Positions 1-9,115 of a DNA stretch of 64,000 bases are shown here, piece by piece. This DNA comes from Flavobacterium sp. Leaf82. Its GTDB lineage: Bacteria > Bacteroidota > Bacteroidia > Flavobacteriales > Flavobacteriaceae. The position numbers were made by a program, and so were the translations under genes. Numbering within the stretch: the stretch's first letter is position 1; every line of letters begins with the position of its first letter. Under the pieces are notes generated by a model. The model saw only the letters and a program-made list of their open reading frames with translations. It did no database searches and had not been told where the DNA came from. The stretch is from the NCBI RefSeq assembly GCF_001422725.1, contig NZ_LMMA01000032.1, positions 396,684 through 460,683 on the forward strand, read 5' to 3'.

Positions 1-3
1 CTT

Positions 4-82
4 GGTGGTCAATTTGCTCCGGAATTAGGTGGTCAGTTTGCTCCGGAACGGGTGGTCAATTTAGTCCGGAATTAGGTGGTCA
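4..82. repeat. IS21-type multiple terminal repeats (end of an insertion sequence)
   Basis: Three full tandem units of 23-24 bases lie at 4-27, 28-50 and 51-74. Each begins GGTGGTCA and carries a TCCGGAA core. A fourth, truncated GGTGGTCA occupies 75-82. Tandem repeats at the ends, with a terminal CA, are characteristic of IS21-family elements. The transposase genes would lie left of the window. The last repeat runs straight into the coding frame of a conjugation protein, so this is probably the exact IS/target junction. The IS21 assignment comes from the repeat architecture only. Confidence 0.6.
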
Positions 83-519
83 AATTGACCGGTTTTTCCA
101 TTACAGGAGATACTTCCAAACAATTATCAGAGCGATTCGGAAAAATTATGCAGGACAGGGAAAGCCTGTCGATCAACAGCGCCGACACTTCAATCAACCG
201 TTCAAAACAATTGGAATCTGCAGTCCCGCCCTCGAAAATCTCAGGACTAAGTTCTGGCGAATTTGTGGGCATGGTGGCTGATGATCCGGATTGTAAAATT
301 GAACTCAAAACCTTTCATAACGAAATTATAAATGACCATGAAGCGCTGAGAAAAGAGATGGAAAATTATAAGGAAATACCTCCAGTTCGAAAACTTGACA
401 ATGCTATGATCCAGCGCAATTACCTTCAGATAAAACAGGATGTTCAGGATATAATTCATTCCGAAATGGAACGCCTGCTTAATGATCCCGCGCTGGTGTA
501 TTTGGTGTTAAAGAAATAG
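76..519 (+). pseudogene. C-terminal remnant of TraG/MobC-type T4SS coupling protein
   Basis: The 147-codon frame has no plausible start of its own. It opens with GTG inside the last IS terminal repeat and continues KLTGFSITGDTSKQLSERFG. This resembles the C-terminal third of Bacteroidota MobC/TraG (VirD4-like) coupling ATPases, including the stretch with IMQDRESLSINSADTS. The N-terminal Walker motifs are absent, so the ATPase cannot work. The simplest reading is a conjugative-element gene cut by the IS21-type insertion at its left. Such proteins recruit relaxosomes to the type IV secretion channel. The sequence is uninterrupted to the TAG at 519. Confident about the truncation, fairly confident about the family. 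Confidence 0.7.
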
Positions 520-707
520 CAAAAACGATAAAAAAATAAAATATAGAAGCAATTTTACAGGAAAATTTTCAGAAATAATCCAGTTGATAAACAATCCAGC
601 TCCAAAACTATAACAGCAGTCAATACCTAGATGATAAATCTTTATTGGAATATTGGACAGGATCGGACGATGGATTTTCGTAAAAGGATTTGTTAATTTT
701 TAATTGT

Positions 708-1202
708 CTAATTGATATCCATCTTATTAATGAGATTTTTTTGTTTATTAACCTCTACTTTCAGTTTGTTTACTTCATTCTGTAAATTTTCTAAATCAGA
801 ATTATTTTTTATTTTAACAAATATGTTTGTTAAAAAAGTTACAACTGCAATTATCAAAAGTATTGTTATTGACCAGTTTCTTACCTTATTAAAATAATTT
901 TCTCTTGATTCTTTTTTTCCTTCGTTTAGATATTTATAATTATAAAATGAGTCAATTCCAATATTGGAAATCCAATAGTAATACTCAAAATTATCATCTT
1001 CCTTTTCCTTTACTTCGTTTTGATTTTTAAGATAGTATATTTGCTCTAAAATTTCGTTTTCTGAAAGATTTTCGACTTTAATTAATTGTGTCCACGTAAG
1101 AGCTATATCAGAAATATGACTAGCGTTCGGGCTATTACCTAATTGATTTTTTTCAAAAAGCTTTTTTAAAATTTCATGTCTTATTTTAAATCTCTTTTGC
1201 AT
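708..1202 (-). CDS. hypothetical membrane-anchored coiled-coil protein
   Basis: About 164 aa from the ATG at 1202 (MQKRFKIRHE); a non-ATG start 45 bases upstream is possible. The first 110 residues are soluble and charged. A single transmembrane helix follows (SITILLIIAVVTFLTNIFV), then a C-terminal heptad-like coiled coil (LENLQNEVNKLKVEVNKQKN). No family recognised. It lies 75 bases downstream of the PHP-ATPase gene on the same strand, as the last gene of a probable three-gene operon. By context it may be a membrane-linked accessory or effector of that system. That role is inference. Confidence 0.6.
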   Translation of the reverse strand: MQKRFKIRHEILKKLFEKNQLGNSPNASHISDIALTWTQLIKVENLSENEILEQIYYLKNQNEVKEKEDDNFEYYYWISNIGIDSFYNYKYLNEGKKESRENYFNKVRNWSITILLIIAVVTFLTNIFVKIKNNSDLENLQNEVNKLKVEVNKQKNLINKMDIN

Positions 1203-1277
1203 TTTAAGTTTTTTTAAGTAATGCTTTTTACAATTATAAAATCTCACTAATTGCTACAAATTTACCTTATTAGTTGT

Positions 1278-3938
1278 TTATTTAATTCCATAAATTTCTT
1301 CTCGTTGTTTAAAGGCTCTTTTGCCTCCTTCTAATATTTCACAACAAATTGCTCTTGTCTCTGTTCTATCAATTGATCCTGCATCAATTACATGAGTAAC
1401 TATATTTGTGCTTTTTAAAGGAATAATAAGTTCCGCATCTCCTAATACTGCAATATTCGGATTATGAGTTACAATAATAACTTGTCTTTGCTCTTTAATT
1501 TTCCTTAAATTTTTAACAATGGTTTTAACAATAAATTCGCTATCTAAATTGTCCTCTGGCTGATCAATTATTAAAGGTTTATTACTGTCTGATAACATAA
1601 GAATACCAAGCAAAACGGATTGTTGTTGACCAAGAGAAAGCTTTGAAAGTGGCTTTGATAAATATTTTGTAGTCCCATCACTTTCTACATAAGTCCTAGT
1701 AATAGTAACTTCGGGTAAATCATCAAATCTTATTGCTTCAAAATCTTCAAAATTAAAATCATCATTAATCTTATTTATAATACTTTGACATTCTAAACTT
1801 GTAAACACCAAACTACCATCGTCATCTGCTAAACTAATTAATTTATCAAGCTCATTTTTTTGACAAATTTGAAGAAATTGGAAAACTGAAAAATTTGAAG
1901 AAATTATTTTGGGTTTTTTATTTTGCCTCCAATCCATTTTAGATTTTAATAGTTCTTCAAAGTCTGTTGAAAATATTCCTGATTTGTATTTTATGGTTAT
2001 AAAAAAACCATCAATTGTATTTTTTAAACTAAGATTGGCTTTTTTTGAAAAAACCTTTCTTATATTAAAAATTTCTTTCTTGTTAATTAATCGTTTTTCA
2101 ATTAATGCTATACGCTCATCATTCAATTTTTGCAATAATATTTTATCCTGATTAAGCTTTTCTATTTTCTTTTTATAATCAATTATATCTATTGATATCT
2201 GATTTATTTTACCTAAATCAAAAGGTATTCCTTGAGCTTCTAATTGTACTTTCTTAGCGTTTATTTTTACCTGAATTTCTGTTTCCTTTTGAGCCCAATT
2301 TTTCAATTCGATATTTAATTCTTCAATTTTTGTAGTAAGTTCAGAATTCAATTCAGTTGATTTAGATTTTACAACATTTGAAAAATCTGAAACAATAGTT
2401 TTTACATTTTGAAAAAAATCTTTTCCGACAATAATTTCGTCGTCAGATATAGCTAAAAAATTAACAAACAAAGTATCATCAGAAAAAATCTCTTTATACT
2501 TGGCTACTAACTCTTTAAGCTTAGTGATCAATTCTGCCCTAATTTGTCTTTCTTTTATTAAAGAATTTTGATAGATTACTAAATCTCCGGCTTTTTCTTT
2601 TTTTAAGTTTTCTAATTTTTTTTCTTCGTTTTTTAAGACTTTTTCTGTTTCTGTATAACTTAATAATTCAAGTCTTATTTTTTTTGATGAGCTTTGGTTT
2701 TCTAATAATTCTTTAATTAGTAACTCATCATCAAGATTTTTCGATTCAAGATTTAAAAAACTATCTAAAAAATTAATTAATACTTTTGGGTTTTCATCAC
2801 TATGTTGCAATGTTTCGGCAGTTTCGCCTTGCCCATAAGTCTCGATATCTATCTTAATTATCCCATTTATAGGATCAGTTACATTTCTTATTAAATTATT
2901 TTTTTCTCTAACAAAATCAATCTTTTGATTAGTCTCATCATAATATGTTAATTCTATCTGTTGTGGCCAAACTTCAGAATCCACAACTCCATATTTTGAT
3001 TTATTACCAGTTGCTTCACGTATGGATTCAAGTAAAGTTGATTTCCCCGCTCCTCTACTACCAATAATACATGTTAGATTACTACTGAGATTTATAGTTG
3101 TAGATTTAAATAACCCTCCTTCTAATTTTATTGTTTTAATATGTGGTCTCTGCTCTGGAATTTCATTTTCTAATCTTATTCGAGATTCATAATACTGTAA
3201 AGCAATTCTAATTGAATGAAAATTTAATTCATCAACTTTATATCTTGTTAACTTATTTTCACCTTCAGCATTTGTTCCCAACTTATTTAAAGTATGAGAA
3301 TCGGAAGACATAATTTTTGGAAGATTATAATCTGAATCATATTCAAGATGAGTCCTTCTTATACTTAACAAGTTCTTACGTTCATTTTTTAAATCTGAAT
3401 CATCGAATTCACTGTATAAATTAATTGAGCTTTTAGAATTAATTTCGAATCCTAGTAAATTTTTAATTTTAAAAATCTCTTCCATTTGAGGACCAAACCT
3501 TCCGATTGTTTTTTCAAATCCTGATGTTAATTCAATATGAGCAAGAATTCCGAATCCTCCAAATTGATTGGCAAAATCTAAACAATCAATAATACCCTGA
3601 GTACAAAGTGTTTTATCTCCGGAAATTGTTAGTTTTCCATGAAAACTTCTTAGTTCTGCAAAAGTTTCAAAGTAAACAAGTAAGTGTCCTTGTGTCGTAG
3701 AAATCTCTATCCCGGGTATTACTAAAATATCTTTATCTTTTGCATATTCAATTGCAAAATGAGAATTATTTATTTCATTGTGATCTGTTATGCTTATTAT
3801 TTTGAGATTTTTTTCAATAGCGGTATCAACAATTGCTTGTGGTGTCATTGTGGTATCAGTCACATCAAATGAACCAAATTCCCCAAAAGAATGGATATGA
3901 AGATCTCCTCTATAAAATTGTGCCTGATTATTTACCAT
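1278..3938 (-). CDS. PHP-domain / SMC-like AAA ATPase (Ppl/TrlF-like, putative phage defence)
   Basis: 886 aa from the first ATG at 3938; a TTG at 3977 would add 13 residues. The N-terminal PHP phosphoesterase domain shows all metal motifs: HIH (14-16), TDHNE (about 51-55), the Glu of PGIEIS (78), the His of LAHIE (134) and DSH (213-215). A Walker A motif GSRGAGKS follows at about 293-300, then about 250 residues of coiled coil. The C-terminal ABC half has LSLGQQQ, Walker B LIIDQPEDNLD and a switch His in IIVTHNP. PHP plus SMC-type ATPase fusions are known as TrlF-family proteins and as the single-gene Ppl antiphage system. It probably couples ATP-gated sensing to phosphoesterase or nuclease activity. 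The upstream gene ends 53 bases away on the same strand. The domains are certain; the defence role is inferred from family and island context. Confidence 0.85.
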   Translation of the reverse strand: MVNNQAQFYRGDLHIHSFGEFGSFDVTDTTMTPQAIVDTAIEKNLKIISITDHNEINNSHFAIEYAKDKDILVIPGIEISTTQGHLLVYFETFAELRSFHGKLTISGDKTLCTQGIIDCLDFANQFGGFGILAHIELTSGFEKTIGRFGPQMEEIFKIKNLLGFEINSKSSINLYSEFDDSDLKNERKNLLSIRRTHLEYDSDYNLPKIMSSDSHTLNKLGTNAEGENKLTRYKVDELNFHSIRIALQYYESRIRLENEIPEQRPHIKTIKLEGGLFKSTTINLSSNLTCIIGSRGAGKSTLLESIREATGNKSKYGVVDSEVWPQQIELTYYDETNQKIDFVREKNNLIRNVTDPINGIIKIDIETYGQGETAETLQHSDENPKVLINFLDSFLNLESKNLDDELLIKELLENQSSSKKIRLELLSYTETEKVLKNEEKKLENLKKEKAGDLVIYQNSLIKERQIRAELITKLKELVAKYKEIFSDDTLFVNFLAISDDEIIVGKDFFQNVKTIVSDFSNVVKSKSTELNSELTTKIEELNIELKNWAQKETEIQVKINAKKVQLEAQGIPFDLGKINQISIDIIDYKKKIEKLNQDKILLQKLNDERIALIEKRLINKKEIFNIRKVFSKKANLSLKNTIDGFFITIKYKSGIFSTDFEELLKSKMDWRQNKKPKIISSNFSVFQFLQICQKNELDKLISLADDDGSLVFTSLECQSIINKINDDFNFEDFEAIRFDDLPEVTITRTYVESDGTTKYLSKPLSKLSLGQQQSVLLGILMLSDSNKPLIIDQPEDNLDSEFIVKTIVKNLRKIKEQRQVIIVTHNPNIAVLGDAELIIPLKSTNIVTHVIDAGSIDRTETRAICCEILEGGKRAFKQREEIYGIK

Positions 3939-3991
3939 TTGTTTGTTTTTAATTCTAAAATTATTAATAAGAATCAACTAATAAGTGCTAT

Positions 3992-4666
3992 TTAAAATTC
4001 TTTTAAATCATCCAATGTTGAATCGATCAATGTTGGGATTTTACCATTCAGAACTTCAGTATAGTTTACTTCTTTTCCATTATAAAGGTCGACAGCAATG
4101 CAATAATCTGGATTAACGAAAAAATCATTTGAATAATGCTTATGTAAATAACGATAAAGCACGTCAACAAACATCCCTAATTCATTTTTCGTGAAGCCTG
4201 CTAATTGAGACACAAACCAAATTCCTCCAATTTCCTCGCTATTATTATTTGAAAATGAAAAAATATGACATGGTTTTGCTTCAATTGGAAATCCTTTAAT
4301 ATTAAGTATGGCATGATCCTTTCTTTGCGTAAGAAAAGTCAAATCAACATTTGGTTTTAAATGTTGAAAATCATAATCCTTAAAATTACTTACAATATCA
4401 AGGTTTCTTTGAAATTGATCTTTTATTCTTCTATCTTCTTCAACTCTAATCTTATCTTGCAGTAGACTAATTTTTTCTTCTAATAATTCTACATTGTCAT
4501 ACTTAAAAGCATTTCTAATTGCACTCAAACAACTAATCCAATAATCTCCTCCAGAATCATCAGCAGACTTTATTTTCTCCTTTTTAAGATTATTAACAAA
4601 AGTTATCTTTGTCTGATCATTCTTTCCTCTAAATTTTATCAGATTTTTTACTGTTATTTTTTCCAT
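3992..4666 (-). CDS. uncharacterised protein, first gene of the PHP-ATPase operon
   Basis: 224 aa from the ATG at 4666 (MEKITVKNLIKFRGK). A TTG 48 bases upstream also keeps the frame open, but a TAACCTTTG promoter-like box at about 4671-4679 favours the ATG. It is soluble, with no signal peptide or membrane segment. The opening (ITVKNLIKFRGK) looks like the first strand of an SMC/RecF-type ATPase head, but no Walker A follows. A helical charged segment spans about residues 60-95. I do not recognise the family. Its position directly upstream of the PHP-ATPase suggests a partner or specificity subunit. Confidence 0.65.
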   Translation of the reverse strand: MEKITVKNLIKFRGKNDQTKITFVNNLKKEKIKSADDSGGDYWISCLSAIRNAFKYDNVELLEEKISLLQDKIRVEEDRRIKDQFQRNLDIVSNFKDYDFQHLKPNVDLTFLTQRKDHAILNIKGFPIEAKPCHIFSFSNNNSEEIGGIWFVSQLAGFTKNELGMFVDVLYRYLHKHYSNDFFVNPDYCIAVDLYNGKEVNYTEVLNGKIPTLIDSTLDDLKEF

Positions 4667-4823
4667 GGTTATACAAAGGTTAAGATTAGAACTAAGTGTT
4701 GGATAATGAAACAAATATCAGCAATCCAGAATAATCTTTTTACGGAAAACCATATTTTGCTAAAATTCATAACAAACAATAATAACAATAAATAAAAGAA
4801 AAAGAGCAGGTAATTATACCTGT

Positions 4824-5126
4824 TTAATAAAATACAAGGCGCATTCGCCTCTGGTGTAGTTTATCGAAAAATTCATGGACGTTCTTAGTCAGGATATGGT
4901 CAGCAGAAGTATACTGGACCTGGCATTGCCTGGTCTCGTTATTAAAATTGGAATAAAGGATTTTGACCGTTAACGTTGAGATCAGCCATTCTTCGGGGCG
5001 CAGTTGAAAAGCTAGCTTCTCGACCATTCCCAGAATTACCCGTTTTAGCTTGGAAAAATCTGTTGTGTCCTGACTGAAGGTATGCTCAGTTGATATTGAT
5101 TTTCTCTCGGTATAGAGTTCCGTGTT
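4824..5126 (-). pseudogene. DinB / DNA polymerase IV C-terminal remnant
   Basis: The open frame reads ELYTERKSISTEHTFSQDTT and continues through LKRVILGMVEKLAFQLR and YTSADHIL. This matches the linker and little-finger region of Bacteroidota DNA polymerase IV. A stop lies just upstream at 5127-5129. The frame also ends early after MRLVFY, where full-length proteins continue for tens of residues. No catalytic palm or fingers are present. It is a dead fragment, probably left by rearrangement of the mobile island. Confidence 0.65.
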
Positions 5127-5903
5127 TCACAGGAGATGAAAAACGTATACATGTACATTTGTACAATTGACCTTTCCATAATCTTTTCATTTTATACAGG
5201 ACAAAATTATTACAGATTGTAACTTTATTTAAAGGTTTATTTGGTATAATTTATAACTAAAATATTTAGTCATTATTTTCTGATACGGTTAACACCTGCA
5301 AATATTGAAAATTCAGCGAAAAGAAGTGTCACATCAATAAAACAAAATTACTTTTTTTAATGTGTTTTTTTTAAATAAAGAACTATAAGGATAAAACCCT
5401 CGGATAGCCCATTATTTTATTGGATTATAGCGCGTGTATTCTCAAGTGGCAAGTAAAGAATTAATGGTCGATCTAATTTCTCTTATCTCCTATTTCTTAC
5501 ATTGGTTCCCATTATATTACATGTGCGCCTTTTATTCATCCGTGAAAATGCACATTTTCTTTCTATACTGTTTTTTTAAATAAATTTTCCGGTGATTTCT
5601 AACTGATGGAAACATTATTATTTCCTATTTAATAACATAGCCTCTACAATTTAATTGCACTTTATAATTGGTAAGGAAAGTAGATAATAGGTTTTCATTC
5701 GAAACGGACTAAAAGGGCAGCCAAGATAGCGTGCGCCGGATCCTGCAGGCGCATAACGGCCTTGCCGCCCTTCGGGACTTATAGCCCTCCGTATCCTTAA
5801 GCGCCCACTTGATTCTTGCTTTCTTTTTTTCCGTTTTTTCTTTTGAAAACATTTTTTGCGGAGCAGGCGGGAAGAAGCAGTAATAATCTAAAACTTTTAA
5901 ATC
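5127..5903. other. gene-free stretch with an embedded GC-rich palindromic block
   Basis: No credible gene is seen. Most of it is AT-rich. Roughly 5705-5815 is a sharply GC-richer block with an inverted motif (GCGCCGGATCCTGCAGGCGC at about 5733-5752) and short C/G runs around CCGCCCTTCGGG. It sits just upstream of ssb. It may hold a structured leader, origin-like or regulatory element of the conjugative module. No match to a named RNA is claimed. Confidence 0.4.
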
Positions 5904-6293
5904 ATGGAAATTACAGGACGCTTAACCAGAGATGCTGTTGTTGTTAAAACAGCAAAAGACAGACAGGTTGTTAACTTCTCCATTGCAGTTAATGACACTT
6001 ACAAAACCAAAGACAGTACTGAAGTAAAAAAGATAGTCACTTTTATTGACTGCTCTTACTGGCTCAGTGCAGGTATAGCCCAGTGGCTTAAAAAAGGTAC
6101 AATGGTGGAACTATTCGGAAGAATCGGCGTGAACGCTTATCTCAGCAGTGAGGGTAAAGCCGTAGGTAGTCTCACTTTTCACACTAGTAATATTAAAATA
6201 TTGATTTTCACATCGGATACTCAGCCTGTTCAGTGGGGGAATTTTTTACCCATGAAGAATAAAGACGAAGAAACCGTTGACCTGCCTTTTTAA
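5904..6293 (+). CDS. ssb: single-stranded DNA-binding protein (mobile-element type)
   Basis: 129 aa starting ATG GAA (MEITGRLTRDAVV). An OB-fold covers about residues 1-105, with typical SSB features: the GRLTRDA opening, VNFSIAVND, a central W-containing strand (SYWLSAGIAQWLKKG) and VELFGRIG. The acidic tail ends DEETVDLPF, the protein-interaction tip of SSBs. It is shorter than chromosomal SSB (about 150-180 aa) and divergent, as is common for copies on conjugative elements. It likely coats single strands during transfer or replication. It heads a same-strand cluster with the PcfK/PcfJ genes. Confidence 0.88.
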   Translation: MEITGRLTRDAVVVKTAKDRQVVNFSIAVNDTYKTKDSTEVKKIVTFIDCSYWLSAGIAQWLKKGTMVELFGRIGVNAYLSSEGKAVGSLTFHTSNIKILIFTSDTQPVQWGNFLPMKNKDEETVDLPF

Positions 6294-6330
6294 TTCGGAC
6301 GATAAATGTATAAGCATAAAGAAATGAGTT

Positions 6331-6690
6331 ATGAAAGCCTTAGAAAAATCAATATACGCCGATTATGATGTGCGCCTTGCCTTCAATAAAATTATTCTTT
6401 CCGATTTGGAATCCTATGACGGAACTAAAAAAGTAAAGCTTAAATCTTTCCTTGAAGACCTGCAGAGAATGGGGTGCATCAGCGGTATGATTTCCGAATT
6501 TATTTATCATGCCGATTGTAAAAAATTCTATATCAAGCATCTTGAGGATTTAGAAGACATCAGGGAACAAATCGAAGATTCGCTTGGCGAAGCTGTAAAA
6601 AACAGACACCGCCTGCCTCACTACACTTTTATGTGTTGGCTTTGTTTCGAAGAATACTGTTTTGACATCTACAGAAGCAGTTTTGAATAA
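6331..6690 (+). CDS. conserved small protein of conjugative elements (DUF7222-like)
   Basis: 119 aa, soluble and acidic, starting MKALEKSIYADYD. The central segment LQRMGCISGMISEFIYHADC followed by KFYIKHLEDLEDI resembles the GC-SGM-S-LIY-D-FY pattern of small Bacteroidota mobile-element proteins grouped as DUF7222. The C terminus is rich in aromatic residues and Cys (TFMCWLCFEEYCF). It lies 37 bases after ssb and 30 bases before the PcfK gene, so is probably co-transcribed. Function unknown. Confidence 0.6.
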   Translation: MKALEKSIYADYDVRLAFNKIILSDLESYDGTKKVKLKSFLEDLQRMGCISGMISEFIYHADCKKFYIKHLEDLEDIREQIEDSLGEAVKNRHRLPHYTFMCWLCFEEYCFDIYRSSFE

Positions 6691-6720
6691 CAGTTACTGT
6701 TCAATCTTAAATCAACTTTT

Positions 6721-7101
6721 ATGAAAGCTTCAGAAAAATTTAAAACCGTTATAGAAAATTATCTCAATGAAACTGCGCAGAGCGACACCGTCTTTGCGCA
6801 GAACTTCAGTAAAGCATCCAAAAACTTGGAGGGCTGTTTCAATTACATTTTTGGAGAGGTGAAAAAAACGGGACTGTGCGCCTTTGACGATTCTGAAATA
6901 TTTGACATGGCTGTTAAATATTATGCAGATGATAGGATTGGTCAGCCTCAGCCTGTGCAATGCAGGGTTGTGGTAAATCAGCCTGAAAAGGCTGATTTGT
7001 TTACCTCCGCATCCGAAGTTCCTCAAAACAGCATCGTTCCTAAAACTGAATTTCCTGCTTTAAAACCTGCATCAAAAACCTTAACACTCTTTGACCTATG
7101 A
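6721..7101 (+). CDS. PcfK-like protein
   Basis: 126 aa. The N-terminal half has the PcfK-like pattern: FKTVIENYLN, then EGCFNYIFGEVKKTGLCAFDDSEIFDMAVKYYADD. The C-terminal half is low-complexity and Pro-rich, ending LTLFDL. PcfK-like proteins sit beside PcfJ on conjugative plasmids and integrative elements; their molecular role is not established. The stop codon overlaps the PcfJ start by four bases (ATGA), so translation is probably coupled. Confidence 0.75.
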   Translation: MKASEKFKTVIENYLNETAQSDTVFAQNFSKASKNLEGCFNYIFGEVKKTGLCAFDDSEIFDMAVKYYADDRIGQPQPVQCRVVVNQPEKADLFTSASEVPQNSIVPKTEFPALKPASKTLTLFDL

Positions 7102-8414
7102 TACCTAAAACGATCATCGAAAAGCAGATTACAGCGCTGAGTGTTTCCCTTAAACCTGTAACGGAAAAAATGCAAGGCAGGGCAGAAAGATATATTTTCC
7201 TAAAATGGGCTGTGCTCTCAAGGGGAAAATTCCACTGTTTGGAATGCGCCCACACTTGGAAGTCTGATGCGCAGAAAGCATCCTGTAAAAATTATATAAA
7301 CTGCACAGCATGCAGGGGGAAACTCAAAATACAGCAGTACAATCAGGTGCATTTCAAAGAAATAGAGTATTGGGCTGTTTTGAATGTATGCGCAGGATTT
7401 CAGGTAGTGCGTATTATCTGCTCGCACAAAAACATGAAAAAGAATTTCATGCCGTCCTACTTTCATAAGGAAGTGATGCAGCACTGGATAAATTCAAAAG
7501 GGGAGGTGCGTACACTCTCGCTCGGCACCAACGTTTTTTCAAATACCTATGATGCCTGGAAATATTACTCGCCCCTTGAAATCCGCCCTAAAAATTTTGA
7601 GGATTCTCCCAAATACCGCATTAATCCTTATAAGGTTTATGCAGGAGCGCAGATACTTGATGTCCTGAAAAGAAATGGTTTTAAAGGCAGTTTTTACACC
7701 ATTGCACCGCAGGTACTTTTCACGGCTCTTTTGAAAGATTCGCATGCCGAGACGCTCCTTAAAACAAGGCAGACAGATTTTTTGAAGCATTATCTGCTGT
7801 CGCACTCGCAGTATATCAGGGAGAACTGGGAGGCGGTTAAAACATGTTTTAAAAACAGTTATAAGGTGTCAGATTTTACGCTTTGGGAAGATTATATCTC
7901 ACTGCTGAGGTGGTTCAAAAAGGATTTGAATAATGCCGATAATGTATGTCCTGAAAATTTAGCTGAACAGCATGACAGGCTAGTGGAGCGAAAACGCAGG
8001 ATTCAGAGATGTCTTAAAATAAAGGAACTCCGCTCGGAAATACAGCGAGCGCAGATTATTTATGAAGAGCAGAAAAAACAGTTTTTCGGACTGGAGTTCA
8101 CTAGGGAAAATCTCAGCATAAGTATCATGGAGAGCGTGCAGGATTTTCTTGAAGAGGGCGATATACTCCGACACTGCGTATTTACCAACGAATATTATAA
8201 AAAGAAAAACTCCCTTATCCTTTCGGCTAAATTTGAAAACAAGCCTGTAGAGACCATAGAGGTGTCGCTTCCATCACTTGAAATTGTGCAGTGCGGGGGA
8301 CATAAAAATAAGGATTCCCCGCATCACAAACAGATTCTAAAACTTTTGAATCAGAACCTGTATCAGATTAAAAAGCGGATAAAAAACAAAAAAGCAGTCC
8401 GAGCCGAAAATTAA
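7098..8414 (+). CDS. PcfJ-like protein
   Basis: 438 aa. Near the N terminus are Cys pairs resembling a zinc ribbon: HCLEC at about 49-53 and CKNYINCTAC at about 63-72. The C-terminal PcfJ domain is recognisable by EEGDILRHCVFTNEYYKKKN followed by SLILSAKF and ETIEVSLPSLEIVQCGGHKN. It overlaps the PcfK gene by four bases and ends at a strong hairpin terminator. PcfJ-like proteins are conserved accessory genes of conjugative elements, of unknown biochemistry. The zinc-ribbon reading comes from Cys spacing only. Confidence 0.8.
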   Translation: MIPKTIIEKQITALSVSLKPVTEKMQGRAERYIFLKWAVLSRGKFHCLECAHTWKSDAQKASCKNYINCTACRGKLKIQQYNQVHFKEIEYWAVLNVCAGFQVVRIICSHKNMKKNFMPSYFHKEVMQHWINSKGEVRTLSLGTNVFSNTYDAWKYYSPLEIRPKNFEDSPKYRINPYKVYAGAQILDVLKRNGFKGSFYTIAPQVLFTALLKDSHAETLLKTRQTDFLKHYLLSHSQYIRENWEAVKTCFKNSYKVSDFTLWEDYISLLRWFKKDLNNADNVCPENLAEQHDRLVERKRRIQRCLKIKELRSEIQRAQIIYEEQKKQFFGLEFTRENLSISIMESVQDFLEEGDILRHCVFTNEYYKKKNSLILSAKFENKPVETIEVSLPSLEIVQCGGHKNKDSPHHKQILKLLNQNLYQIKKRIKNKKAVRAEN

Positions 8415-8429
8415 TTTTCGGCTTTTTTT
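8402..8429 (+). terminator. rho-independent terminator after the PcfJ gene
   Basis: AGCCGAAAAT and ATTTTCGGCT form a 10-bp stem with a two-base loop, followed by a T run. The stem begins inside the last codons of the PcfJ gene. It closes the ssb to PcfJ transcription unit. Confidence 0.85.
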
Positions 8430-8644
8430 ATCTGAAATTTCGGCGAGCAGACACTTAAAGGCGGGGATATTGTCTCAGGGGTTCAGGCTTAATTCTAAAA
8501 CAAAGTTCGGGAAGGAAAGGCGGTTCGCCGAAAAAAATTCCCCCATAAATGCAGGTGAAAAACCTGCTTTATTGCGTTGCTTTTTTCGCTCGCTTTCTCA
8601 TTCCCGGCTGAGGTTCCATAATTAATCTTAAAACTTTAGAAATC

Positions 8645-9115
8645 ATGGAAACTTTAAAAACACTTCAGAACTGGAATCAGGTAGCAGAAATTGAACTGGT
8701 CTACAAAACAAAAGTAAAAGCATCCGAAAGACCTTTTATAAATTCTTCCAAAACAGCTTACCAGCTGGCACTCCAGTCCTGGAATCCTGATACAATAGAA
8801 TTTTTCGAGCAGTTTAAAATCATGCTTCTCAACCAGTCCAATAAAGTGCTAGGTATTTACGAAGTATCCTCAGGAGGTATTTCCGGCACTGTGGTAGATC
8901 TCAGACTAATTTTTGCAGCAGCACTTAAAGCAAATGCCGTATTGCTGATTATGATTCATAATCATCCTTCAGGACAGATCAGACCTTCCGAAGCTGATAA
9001 ACAGATAACCAAAAAAGTTAAGGAAGCAGGCAGAATACTTGATGTTGTGCTGCTGGATCACCTTATCATTACCCCTGAAACCTACTATTCCTTTACAGAT
9101 GACGGAGCTTTATAG
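8645..9115 (+). CDS. RadC-like JAB/MPN domain protein
   Basis: 156 aa. It lacks the N-terminal helix-hairpin-helix of chromosomal RadC. The JAMM metal motif is intact: HNHPSG with His105 and His107, then SEAD with Asp118, followed by the conserved LDHLIITP. This short version is a frequent cargo gene of conjugative elements, sometimes called a repair protein although its substrate is unproven. It has its own leader after the PcfJ terminator and starts with ATGGAA, like ssb. Confidence 0.85.
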   Translation: METLKTLQNWNQVAEIELVYKTKVKASERPFINSSKTAYQLALQSWNPDTIEFFEQFKIMLLNQSNKVLGIYEVSSGGISGTVVDLRLIFAAALKANAVLLIMIHNHPSGQIRPSEADKQITKKVKEAGRILDVVLLDHLIITPETYYSFTDDGAL

